DNA of 64,000 nucleotides from Isoetes taiwanensis. Lineage: Eukaryota; Streptophyta; Lycopodiopsida; Isoetales; Isoetaceae. The stretch lies in the NCBI GenBank assembly GCA_021234155.1, contig JAJEKV010000213.1, positions 682,001 through 746,000 of the forward strand, written 5' to 3'. This document shows, piece after piece, positions 11,740 to 22,429 of this stretch. Each line of letters opens with the position of its first letter. Within the stretch, counting starts at the first letter, position 1. The notes below the pieces were generated by a model. It did not search any database and was not told the DNA's origin. It saw only the letters and a list, made by a program, of their open reading frames with translations. Both the position numbers and the translations under genes were made by a program.

Positions 11740-12600
11740 GTTAAGAGCGCACATCCGACCAGAACACTTGCCACTTGAAGTGTTTAAAGGACAGCAGGAG
11801 CCTCTTGTGCTTGATCAAGATTCAATTAGAATATTGGAGAAAAGTAGGGATTGGTTCAGTGACAGGATAGTCCATTTCTTCATGAGGTTAGTAATTTAAT
11901 ATAAACAACTCAGATTTGAAGTCTTCTGTTGTTTCTTAAATCATCTTGTTTTACCAGACCTTGGACTTTGGCAGGTGTATGCACCATTACGCATCAAGCA
12001 TGACATGGAGCAGAGGTTCCATTTCATGGATCCGCTCATTTACACATTCTTTGTCGAACGAGCTTGCTTCAAAGGACAAACCTGTTGAACCCTCAACTTG
12101 CAATTTCAGAATGTACCATTTCGCCAAAGATGTTATCAAACCTTTCGACCGGTGTATGTCATTGTAGGTCTTGGAGGACAGCCAGTTAAATGTCAGCCAG
12201 GTGTGTACCATTTTGACAGCCTAGAAATGTACAAGGGCTCCGAGCCTGTCATGAGTTTTGTTGAGGATGCAAACACAAAATTCCCAAGCACCATAAAAGC
12301 TGCGCCACAAGAAAATTACAAGTTCCCCCACTCGCCTCGATTCTGGTCGTGGTGGTCTGCTATATGTGTCTTTGTAAAGAAAGTTGTGGCTGCGATGAAT
12401 GCGAGACTTGGACATACTATCCCAATGCAAGGTGAGTTCGTAAATTTGAAGGTATTACTCATCCAATGTGAGGCCTGATATGTTTGTTGCAGGGTGTACC
12501 AATTTCTAGTGGCGAGCTGTTGGACACGCGCAGAATGATGATTGATGTTGTGAATCACAGTTGCTTTAGTAATGAAGCTGAGGTTGACAGATCAATAATC
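11740..12600 (+). pseudogene. Ulp1/SENP-like (C48) protease relic
   Basis: Exon-like blocks follow the order of a SUMO-protease domain. SRDWFSDRIVHFFMR (about 11841-11886) matches the WL-D-I-FF start. After an intron (acceptor near 11976) comes VYAPLRIKHDMEQRF and FMDPLIYTFF, then FAKDVIKPFDR, YVIVGLGG and YHFDSLEMYKGS (about 12208-12245). The last block is FWSWWSAICVFVKKVVAAM, where the family has DCGVFV. The HFDS Asp is present. The expected catalytic His-Trp codons are missing at a frame break near 12153, and the Cys motif is altered. A TGA near 12085 also interrupts the frame. I judge it dead. Such domains are often carried by plant MULE and CACTA elements. Confidence 0.6.
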
Positions 12601-12690
12601 TTTACTTGTAATCACATGTTTGTATTATTGTAACCAAAGAGGTTATTCTTGTAACCTATTCTTTCATTGACACTCTAATGTACATTGTTG

Positions 12691-12972
12691 TATACTCCCG
12701 GGGGGTGCACACAATGTGAAGTCTATATGGCATGTGCGTGCATAGGGTCAAGAGAAATTATCCCTTATACGGGATTTTCCTACAAAAATATCCCTTATAT
12801 TTCATATACCCCTACCATATTTCCTTACAAATATATACGGAATTCAAGCAAAAAAAATCCCCTCCCATACTTATACGGTACGGTACGGTACGGTTTTGGC
12901 CCAAAAAAAACCCCCTACCGTACACGCACATGTTTTGTACGGTTTTTCCTGTGTGCACCCCCCGGGTGTATA
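12691..12972. mobile_element. MITE-like element, 282 bp, 23-bp terminal inverted repeats
   Basis: The left end TATACTCCCGGGGGGTGCAC... (12691-12713) is matched by the right end ...GTGCACCCCCCGGGTGTATA (12950-12972), with 22 of 23 positions paired. The outermost TATA could be target-site duplication rather than TIR. The interior has four CGGTA units near 12875-12895 and no coding capacity. Confidence 0.8.
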
Positions 12973-13054
12973 CTATTGTATACAATAGACTTTTCTGGCT
13001 ATCAAATCTCCAGAAGAAATTGATGTATTCAAAGATTCATGACAATGAGGTGAT

Positions 13055-13230
13055 ACATGTCGTGATAGATGTGGTGATGCAACTGGTGCATGTGGTGAAT
13101 CATGTGGTGCATGTGGTGAATCATAGGTGGCATGTTGGAGCCTAGATGGCATGTTTGAGCCACCTTGACATGTTGGAGCCTAGGTGGCATATTTGAGCCA
13201 CCTTGGCATGCTTGAGCCAACATAATATGA
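13055..13230. repeat. Short tandem repeats (ATGTGGTG; 38-bp unit)
   Basis: ATGTGGTG(A/C)AT units occur at about 13070-13125. They are followed by two and a half copies of a ~38-bp unit containing GGAGCCTAGATGGCATGTTT and GAGCCACCTTG (about 13135-13220). Confidence 0.75.
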
Positions 13231-14136
13231 TTGGTGTCCAAAAAAGAATGGCCATTTCAGGATAGATATATTTTTTTTTTTTTTAGAAAATAAAATTATG
13301 GTCATTACGAGGTAATTATTCGTATCCTACTAAATCATTACGATTAAGATACTAATGGTACGAAATCCTAAAATCGTAGCCTACGAAATTAATTTCACGC
13401 CAGCCTTTATAGGCTATGGTCGTGAGGGAGAAATATCGTCCAATTCTCCCAAACAGAATGCCGAAGCGCTGCCGCTCTCATTCCCGCTCTGCTTCCCCTT
13501 CCCCTGGCCCGTCCAAGCGCCGGGCCTTGCTTACCTTGCCTTGTCGAGTGTCTAAAAAACTTTTCTGAACCTTTGTAGTTGAGCATTAATGTTGAGTTTT
13601 AAAGGTCAAATGACACAAATAAAGGGTTAAAATAGCGTGCATTTTAGGTCCTTTAAGCTAGTTTTCGTACAGTTAAAGTGTCCAAAACATAGGCGAAAAA
13701 CTGCATTTTTGGTGTAAAAATGGCTTTTTTTGCTCCTTTTCAGCCCAAAGATCAAGTTCACACAGAGAGGCCAGTCATCAAAGGCGGCACCACCAGAGCC
13801 ACAAACATATGAATTGTCAGACCAGACGTGGTACGTGCACACAGGGGAGCGAGAGAGCGCAAACCCACAGAGGCATACCTGTATTTGTGTCACCAGTCAG
13901 GGAGGGGAAAATTTACAAAAGATGATTATTACCCCGCCGGGGAAATGATTAATAACACTGACTGCAACTGGAAATGAAGATGAGATTTTGATGAAGTGCA
14001 ATCATGACAAAGGTGAAGTTTTTTATGTTCTGAACAGTAGAATGCTGCGCATAAGCATGTGCAGACCTAAGGACGTCCATGATTACATTGCGGAGAATTA
14101 CAAGAATGGCTATATAAGTCTGTCTTAGTGGCTTTA

Positions 14137-14152
14137 CGTATAAATTTATACC
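14137..14152. repeat. Single intron copy of the TATAAATTTATA palindrome
   Basis: CGTATAAATTTATACC lies in the intron just upstream of the exon that starts at 14208. It is a one-off copy of the motif that forms arrays at 15215-15457 and 37526-37768. Confidence 0.8.
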
Positions 14153-15214
14153 GTCATCTTTCTAATTTACCCTGCATTACACGACATAGTGGACATTCTC
14201 TCTTCAGTAATACTTTGCGAAGAAAAAGAATTGGTAAAGGGTCTCTGGTACCCACGTCCTCAAGAAAATGTCGAAAAGGACGAGGCTTCAGAACCAGAAG
14301 AGGAAGAAGAGGAGGAACCAGTGGTGCCGAAGGGAAAGGGTAGGAAGCATTCCCTGGTAGTAGATACAATGCCTCCTACCAAAAAGAAAAGAACCACAAA
14401 AGCCTTGACTATAGATGAGTCAGCAGAAGCTCTACAAAAGGCTCCTGGAGCTGATATTGTTGTGCGGCCCTCAGACAAGTCAAGTGCCATCCTAAAGCAC
14501 ATAAATGAAACCAAACTCCTCAAGCAGACCATTTCTTTGACACTGAGCACTATTAAGAGGCCACCAAAAAATGAAGATGGGGTCAGAGTGCTTCAGGTCC
14601 GAAAGTTGTACGCGGCACATGTGGCTATCCTTAAGCAAAGAATGAGAAGGAATCCTCATGCGCATGTGTCGCCATTAGTTGTGATGGTTGATAGAAGTCA
14701 GTGCAACCAATTAAAGGATTACAAAAGGCAGACTTTGAAGATTACACATATTATGTCCTTGGTGGCACACACAGTTACAAGGCAAGAAAAGAACTATCAA
14801 AAGAAGAAAGCCGTAACGAAGTGTGGAAAAGCGTGGAAGCGCATATTTACGTGGGCGTAACAGACGAAGAGGCAAAAGTCATTGCCGTGAGTCACAATCT
14901 CGACAATGACTTCAGACTAAAAATGAGCCTAATAGACAAGATTCGCTTCAAGCACCGAGAGTACGTGGATTTCAAACAAGTGCATGGAGACGACTTCAAA
15001 AAACAAAAGAACAAGCTTCAAGAGCTTCGAGAAGCCTGTGTGACAGAGTGCTGCCTCAGTTATGATTCGGATAAGAAACCCATTATGGCTGTCAAACAAT
15101 ACGATAACTATTTTCAGCTCGCTTTCAGAGATGGTCAAGTAAGTAAAAGCTTTAATTCAATCTTTTGTAGTTAGTTTGTTTAGCGTGGTTAGAAGTGTGT
15201 AATAGCCTGGTGAT

Positions 15215-15457
15215 GGTATAAATTTATACCGTGCCCGGACGCGGTATAAATTTATACCGTGCCCGGTCGCGGTATAAATTTATACCGTGCCCGGTCGCGG
15301 TATAAATTTATACCGTGCCCGGTCGCGGTGTAAATTTATACTGGATTCCGTCCGGGCGCGGATAAATTTATACCGGATTCGTCATGATATAAATTTATAC
15401 CGCGACCAGGAATGGTATAAATTTATACCGCGACCGGGCAAGGTATAAATTTATACC
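15215..15457. repeat. 28-bp array of palindrome GGTATAAATTTATACC (copy 1 intron)
   Basis: Perfect 16-bp palindromes start at 15215, 15243, 15271 and 15299 (28-bp period) with the spacer GTGCCCGGTCGC. They are followed by four or five diverged units and a perfect last unit at 15442-15457. The array sits wholly in the intron between GATGGTCAA|gtaagt and gacag|GTGTGGG of the ParB-MTase gene. Each unit could form a cruciform or a dimeric protein site. Confidence 0.95.
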
Positions 15458-16330
15458 GTGCTTAGTCGCCGTGCCCATTCTCTTACACCATTCAACACTA
15501 AACTTCGTTTGACCATTGACAGGTGTGGGATCTTCAAGAGAGAATTTTTTGTATGTTCGAAGATGGTGAGCTTAAAGAACAAGCTAGCAACGCAGGAAAG
15601 AAACCAAAAAAAGGTGGTGAATCAAAACAAAAAAATATGAGCATTGTACCCTGGACGCAGTTATAGGGTCTCAAAAGCAAAGAAATATTTGTTCGCCTGT
15701 TGGAAAAAGTAGTTGCCAAAGAATTCACATTAGACGAGATGGCCAAGGAAGCTAAGACGTAAGCCTCACTTGCTATGCCGTGTTTTTTTCTTTCTTTTTT
15801 TGTCTTACAATATTTTTCCCTTTGCAGTCAGAAAGACATTGTCACCTGCCAGGCCGAGTTAATGAAGCAGCTAAACCTAGAGGACTGGGAGGAGTGCAAG
15901 CTTTTGTACCCAAGTTGCACCACAGATAGTATCATCAGAGAGCACGCTGTTAACCTCAGTGGCTGGGTAAGTGTTGCAAAAAATATGTTCTGTGTTTGTG
16001 CCTTTGTCTCACATTATTCTTACAGAACAAGAAGAAGGGGCTACCAACTGGATTTTTAAACCTGGTTCGTAGGGCCAAGGAGGAGAGGCATAGGCTTAAG
16101 GCAATTGAACAGGGTAAAGAGGTCGCCACTTCCAGTTTTGACACTACTTATGAGAGATTTACTACATTTGGTCAGGACGTCCAGTACAGGGTTGTTCAGG
16201 GTGACTGTACAAGGCTGGGGACTCTTTTAGACAAACAAAATTTTACATTATGCATTGCAGATATTCCTTATGGATTCAAAATAAAGGATAGCGCTTTTGA
16301 CGAGGACACTACAAGGGACAAGGGTCTTTT

Positions 16331-16645
16331 GTCACGGGCAAATTTGTCACGCCAATAAAGTTTGTCACGTATTTTAATTTTGCCACTCGTGACAAAGGCA
16401 AATCTTTTTTTGCAACTCGTGACAAAAATTCAAACTCAAAAACCGTGACAAAAGACTAAAATTTGACACTCGTGACAAATATTTGTCATGCGTGACAAAG
16501 CTCAATAACCTTTGTCACATGTGACAAAGTTTTGTCACGCGTGGCAAAATTTTGTCACGCGTGGCAAATATTTGCCACGCGTGACAAAACCTTAATAGGA
16601 TTTGTCACGCGTGACAAAATTTTGTCACGCGTGACAAATAATATA
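16331..16645. promoter_or_regulatory. Left subterminal repeats, TTTGTCAC/GTGACAAA palindromes
   Basis: About fifteen half-sites (TTTGTCAC or GTGACAAA, some with GCC/GGC substitutions) occur here, many joined as the 18-bp perfect palindrome TTTGTCACGCGTGACAAA. The CGCG core offers CpG methylation sites. They lie between the terminus and the first gene and so probably act as both transposase-binding sites and promoter region, as in other Spm elements. Confidence 0.85.
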
Positions 16646-16729
16646 GCCGTTTATTTCAATTTTAAATCTATTCATTTCAGCTTCCTTCTTATGCTCCTCT
16701 TCTTCTAGGCGCTCTGTTGGGCGCTTGGT

Positions 16730-17889
16730 ATGGATCCCAATCTTTTTAACAATCTGCCGCCTAGCACTAGGAGGAGGAGGATAAAAGAGTTGATAGATGC
16801 AGGTTTGCTCCCAGCCAGCGCAGCTGAGACACGTCGAGGACACCATGCTGGTGAGTTTGAACCTTGTTGGTGTCAGTCATGTGTGGGGCAGCACAACCGA
16901 TTGGCTACGGTGATTGAGCGGCATTTGCAGTCAAATGGTACTTATTGGGGCGCTCCTGAAAGCTTTTGTAGGCGTTTTGGCGTGTCCTACAACCCAACAC
17001 CACTAGATGGACAGGTTAGTAAATAATCTGATTTGTTATAGGTTTATTATCTAGCATGTTGAGATAAATAGTTGTATTTTAGTTAATACATAGTCTTTTA
17101 TTTAAAAAGCATTCTATGGTTAAACAGAACTCAACACAACGTGCCATAATCAATTTTTCGAGAGGAGTTTGGAGACATGTTGGAGATGATGATGAAATAG
17201 ATTCTGCACAAAGTGCATCCCACTATAGGACCCGTGGATCAAGCCACATAAATGTACATAGTGGAAGTAGTTACCAAGTTGTGGGGTGTGACATACCTGA
17301 TTTATCAATGCCGCGTCACATTGAGAGATTATTAAAACCTGTAGATCGACGAAGATTAGGTCTATTTAGTGGTCCATTGCCCAATTTAGGTGACATATTC
17401 ACGTATTGGGGTCGTCGGTATGTAATAAAGCAGTCTACGCTCCCTGGATCTGGAAGGGGATTATTCATTGCCCAAAATCTTCGTGTTGGATATAATTCAG
17501 TTGTCCCTTTGATGATCTATGGAGGTCCAGAGTATAGTGCATCCGAGTGGGAGGCATTAACATATTATTCATTTTCTATGATGGTATACGGTTGCAACAG
17601 TAATGCATGCACTATGGAAATGAGATCAGAGTACAATGAGGACAAGAGATCTTACATTGATGGTCGTGTGGAAGAACATGGCAATATAGCGGGGCTGATC
17701 AACAGCTGTGGTGCCAATAAAAATATCATCAATTGCATGTTTGAAGAAAGAAGTAATGATCGCGAGGAGTTCATGACAAGAATGTGTAAGCACTTTGTTA
17801 TGGTTGTTGCTATCAAGAGCCTCAGAGAGGGCGACGAGTTATTTTTGGACTATGAATTCCATGAGACTGTATCTGATCGGTTTTTGTAG
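16730..17889 (+). CDS. SET-domain protein encoded in the CACTA element
   Basis: Exon 1 (16730-17014, 95 aa) starts MDPNLFNNLPPSTRRRR and contains CWCQSC...H...HLQSNGTYWG, like the zinc-binding transposase-associated domain at the N-terminus of CACTA transposases. Exon 2 (17128-17889) joins in phase 0 and gives a 348-aa protein. Its SET domain has GSGRGLFIAQNLRVG (about residue 203), LMIYGG, YIDGRVEEHGNIAGLINSCG (about residues 270-285) and REGDELFLDYEF (about residue 330). These match the GxG, Y-G, N-HxC-P and dYeF elements of protein lysine methyltransferases, although the NHSC block is altered to NSCG. Both exons are open with no stop. ATG 17116 in the intron could also start exon 2 alone. 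Likely substrate: histone or transposase; neither is shown. Confidence 0.75.
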
Positions 17890-18303
17890 AGATAAAAACT
17901 TTTAGTTATTTAAAACAAACTTTTATTTTTAATAAATCGCTACTTGATATTAATGATACTTATCTTATTAAATCTGAATATTATTGTTCTTGTTTCATTT
18001 CGCTTTGCTTTATTTTTTCAATCATGTACTCATACTTAATGTTGTGCATACTTAGCACCATCAAGTGTAATGCTTAGATTCTATGTGCAACACTTAATGC
18101 TATTCAAAGTGCATTATGTTTCTTTCATTTTCCCTTTCTTTGTTTATTCAATTCATGTGCTCTTACTTATTGTTGTGCTTACTTGGCAACTTTATACCTA
18201 GTGGTTAGATTTCAAACATTTATTATAATGCTTGAAAAAATGGTTAATGGCTTAAAAGTAAGGTTATTCTTGACATATTGGATAAACGATTCTTTTGGTG
18301 TAG
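17890..18303. other. Intron or spacer between SET exon and transposase body
   Basis: AT-rich. It holds two diverged copies of a short block (CATGTACTCATACTTAATGT near 18023 and CATGTGCTCTTACTTATTGT near 18154) and ends in a good acceptor, GGTGTAG, at 18303. Confidence 0.5.
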
Positions 18304-21300
18304 GTACCTGATGCTCCTCGTATATCAAAGTTCCACCGTGATGATATGGAAAAGATTGCACGAGAAAATCCTATAGTTAATGGGAATGTGGAACAAAACA
18401 CTGGTCATGCTTATGATGAGACGATTCAAGATTTGTTGTACGAGCATGCTCAATTTGAGTTTCTCATGCAAGACATTGATAATGACTTTGACAAACAAGA
18501 TATGCACGCCTCTGAGGTTGATGAAGTCATTGAGGTAGATCCAGCTGAATACCTTGATGATCAGGTAATCCAGGATGCCAAAACCAAATTATACGAGAGC
18601 TGCAAAATATCGAGATTGGCATTTAACCTATGCCTTCTCAACTTGCAAGGGCAATATAAGATATCAAATGTTGCAGTTGATGCAATATTAAGGTTCTTCC
18701 TTCCCTTTCTAACTCTTAAACATATGAAATTTTATTGTTTATCTTTGTTGGCTTAATCATCATATATTTGTGTATGCAGACTTATTTGCAAAATATTGCC
18801 TCCTGAAAACAAGGTTCCTTCTAGTCGTTCTGAAGCACGTAAGCTCATAAAGGCGCTTGGTTTTGAATACGAAAACATCCATGTATGTCCAAACGAGTGT
18901 ACCTTATATTATAAGGACACCAAGGATATGGTTCATTGTCCAAAATGTAACGAGTCGAGGTACCGTAAAGATGTCCAAGGCTCGACCATTCCATGCAAGG
19001 TATTGCGGTATTTTCCTATAATTCCTAGACTTAAACATATGTTTAGGACAAAGGAGATTGCTGCCTTGATGGGTTGGCATGCAAGTAACTGTAGTTCTGA
19101 TGGAGTGATGCGCATTCCCGCTGATTCGGAGGCATGGAGATTTATAAATAACAGATGGCCCGAATTTCAAAATGAACCAAGACATATTCACTTTGGTCTC
19201 GCAACAGATGGTTTCAATCCTTTTTCGCAACGGACAGCCTCGTGGTCCACATGGCCAGTCATGCTTGTAAACTACAACATCCCTCCACATGAGTCCATCA
19301 AACGGGGTCATATCATCTTGAGCATGATAATTCCAGGTTTGTACAATTCATTTAGTCCTATTAGAAATATATATTTTTCTATATAAAATGTAGTGGGAGT
19401 CTTTAATCATGCTGAGTCTTGATATTGCAGGCCCTTCACAGCCTAAAAATTTTGATGTATATCTATCACCCTTGATTGACGACTTGAAAACTCTATGGAG
19501 TGGTGTTCCCATGGTAGACATCTCTAAGAGAATATCTAGGGAGCAAAGATTTACACTGAAAGCTATATTAATGTGGACAATGCATGACTATCCTGGTCTT
19601 AGCATATGTAACGGTATCTTCTTGTTCTTTTTATTTATTTTGAGGGTATTTTTTATATGAAAATTGCATCGATAATAAAAATTATTTTTATATCTATAGG
19701 CCTACAGACTAAAGGTCAATATGCTTGCGTACGTTGTGGTGACCAAATCACATCAAGATACTCTGGTTCATTGAAGAAACATGTATACGAGGGCCATGAA
19801 AGATTCTTACCAATGGATCATCCATTACGTAGGGGAGCCCTAGCAAAAATAGACACTCCAAGGTGCATGACCACAAGAGATTGGCTCGATCAATGGGAAC
19901 GTGCAGAAGACAAGGCATGGAAAGAGGCTGAACATGCAAGCGATGTTTATGAAGGTCCTGATGACATCATTGTCACTCCTCCAAATGGCATGAAACGATT
20001 ATCTATACTATTTGAGTTACCATATTGGCGGGAGTTGAAGTACACGGCTTTATTGGATCCAATGCATATCATGAAAAATATTTCAGATTCTCTATGGCAG
20101 CATATCACGGGGGAGAAAGATAGTGTTGCTTCTCGACAAGATTGTTTATTATTAGAGCCCCGTCGTAATGCAAGTCTAAAGAATCCAAAATCTCGTCCGC
20201 CATGGGTTTTGACTAAAAAGAACTTGGATATTGTGCAAGAGTCTATTAAAGAAGTGAAGATGCCAACTGGGTACTGCTCCTCTTTTAGAAGGTGTTGGGC
20301 AAAGAAGGGCACTAAGTTAACCGGATTAAAGTCCCATGACTACCACAAGCTGTTAACAGTAAGTTCCTATAATATGAGTATATATGTCATATAATTTAAT
20401 GACCTCTGCCTTTTTAATTATTATTTTCTTTGTCCTTGTCATATTGTAGGAGATTTTACCTATGGTTCTACCCGATAGGCTGCCTTCAAAAGTTTGCGAG
20501 CCTATTTTCAAATTGGCCAAGCTATGTAGGTAAGTTCATTTACATTGATTATGTAGGTGTGATTATAGATACAAGTATATTGAAGGATGTCTCTACATTA
20601 CAGATGGATATCATTAAAGGAGATTGATAGAAAAGACCTTCAACAAATGAAGGAGCTATCCGTTGAAGTCCTTTGCCTATTTGAGAAAGTGTTTCCAACA
20701 AGTTTCTTTGATATACAGGTGCATCTTTGCTTGTAACGTAACAAAGTTTTTTATATGTCTGATCATTATAGTAAGTGTTTCTCACAAATTTATTTATAAT
20801 AGGTACATTTGCTCGTACATCTAGTTGAGGACATTGATTGGGCAGGGCCCGTCTCCTATCGTTGGATGTTTTTTCTTGAGCGGTTCATGAAAGTCCTTAA
20901 GGACTTTGTGAGGCAATTTGCTAAGCCTGAAGGGAGCATGTCTGAAGGATGGGTTGCCGAGGATTGCAAGTTTGCCATATCAACATATCTTAAGAAAGTT
21001 GATAAGGAAGCAGTGTTGTTCCTACAACACGAACAAAGCTTGGATAAGCTACATAGCAAAGGGCGCAATTATAAACTAAAGCACGATGAGCTTAGTGCAA
21101 TCAAATTTTACATAGTGCATAATGAGCAATGCATGGAGAAATGGGTTCGAAAGTATGATGAGCTAAAGCAAGCCAGGGAACTACAACGACGACAATGGCG
21201 ACAACAATCACGAGCACCATACCCTTCTGAGCTATGCACACTACGGATACTATGCCCCAAGATTGGATATTAAAGACAGGTCTTAAGCGTCAAAAGAGAG

Positions 21301-22328
21301 GACCCAGCACCAGAATCGATGAGGAAAGAGAAATTGCCTTTGGACCTTCAAGTTGGGTAAGTTACATTTCTTTGAAGCTTGTACTTGTTTACATTATGTC
21401 AATATTTGCTCGATTTTGCAGGTCTCATTATACAATGGATATATTTGCAATGGGCGCCACTTTCGGGTTCAGAAAAGGGATGAAGGTTGTGTTACTTTTG
21501 ATTGTGGTGTGATATCTACTTTTACAGTTGCAAGTCGCGCTAGTGCAAGGGACACGAACCTGATAGAAGCTGAGATTGAATATGTTGGAAAAATACAACA
21601 AATTTTGGAACTTGATTTTCGACAATTCACCAAAGTCCTGTTTCGAGTTAGATGGTTTGATGCACAATTACGAGGCAGGAATGCCACATTTCGTCACAGT
21701 TCTAGTGGTTTAGTTCAAGTCAAGTCTACACGTTTGATTCCAGAAGACAATGACCCTTACATTTTTCCAGAGAAGTGTCAACAAGTATATCTGCACCCTG
21801 CGCCTAATGATCGAGATTGGCTATACGTGATGCAGGTTGAATCTTCATCATCAGTAAAAGAAATGCTAGTTTTTTTCATATGTTATTGATCTGGGTACTT
21901 TCATGCAGGTCAACCCACGACAGATTAAAAATTATGAGGTAGTGCCTTCTCTTGCAGAGGATGCAGAAGATGAAGGAAGAGAAGGCGTCGATGTTGAGGG
22001 AGGGGGCATGGCTATGGGCGTTGAGGGAGAAGGCATGGATGAGGTTGGAGGAGGAGGAGAAGGTCTAGATGTTTTTGAGGGAGGGGACATGGCTATGGAC
22101 GTTGAGGGAGAAGGCATCGATGACATTGAGATTCCACCAACAATAGATGGTGGTGAACCTATTGAAGAGGAAAAAGAATGTAACGATGGGATATTTGTTT
22201 TTCTCGACATTGATGAGAATGATACTCCAGTACAACAAGAGATTTGTATAGATCACGACTTGTATGTAAACATGGAGGAGTGTCAAGAACTATTACATGA
22301 AAATGATAACGAAGAAGATGATGGCTAA
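18304..22328 (+). CDS. TnpD-like CACTA transposase (Transposase_21, DUF4218, DUF4216)
   Basis: Exons deduced from reading frame and GT-AG sites: 18304-18692, 18780-19336, 19431-19613, 19700-20358, 20450-20529, 20604-20718, 20803-21356, 21422-21835, 21909-22328. Domain order is typical. Transposase_21 has VCPNECTLYYKD, CPKCNESRYRK, IIPGPSQPKNFD, TMHDYPGLS, GQYACVRCGD and ALLDPMHIMKN (the DxMH..KN site). DUF4218 has SHDYHKLL, LPDRLPSKVCEPI and VSYRWMFFLERFMK. DUF4216 has VSLYNGYICNGRHFRVQK and CQQVYLHPA. The C-terminal tail is Glu/Gly-rich with short repeats. One frame change is needed in exon 7 at about 21230-21290. The first exon listed begins in phase 0, so exon 16730-17014 could supply the missing N-terminus. 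Confidence 0.9.
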
Positions 22329-22429
22329 ATGTACAATGGGAAGACATGCTCGACAAGGAGGCAAATTGATACACCAGATAGGAAATATAATAAGTAGGGT
22401 TTAAACCATATAATAAGCTCAGAATGTGC

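Larger units (their letters stand above)
13459..16306 (+). pseudogene. ParB-like domain + beta-class DNA methyltransferase gene, copy 1 (truncated)
   Basis: A multi-exon gene cut off by the CACTA element. A possible first exon at 13459 encodes MPKRCRSHSRSASPSPGPSK (NLS-like). Coding-looking, frame-broken blocks follow at 13745-14118. The exon from 14208 has an acidic run, a basic PPTKKKRTTK and then a ParB-like core: VRKLYAAHVAILKQRM, HVSPLVVMVD, YYVLGGTHSYKARKEL and EEAKVIAVSHNLDND (to about 14925), with a one-base shift near 14700. After the intron carrying the palindrome array comes an exon from 15523 with an in-frame TAG at 15664-15666, then two short introns, and finally RVVQGDCTRLG and CIADIPYGF, which fits the D-PPY motif IV of amino-methyltransferases. 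The remainder of the enzyme is present only in copy 2. ParB-MTase fusions are known from phages and bacteria; the role here is inferred. Confidence 0.65.

Noticed and set aside
15215-15457. CRISPR-like array (regular 28-bp palindromic units)
   Set aside because: Spacers are the same sequence in each unit, there are no cas genes, and the array lies in a eukaryotic intron.
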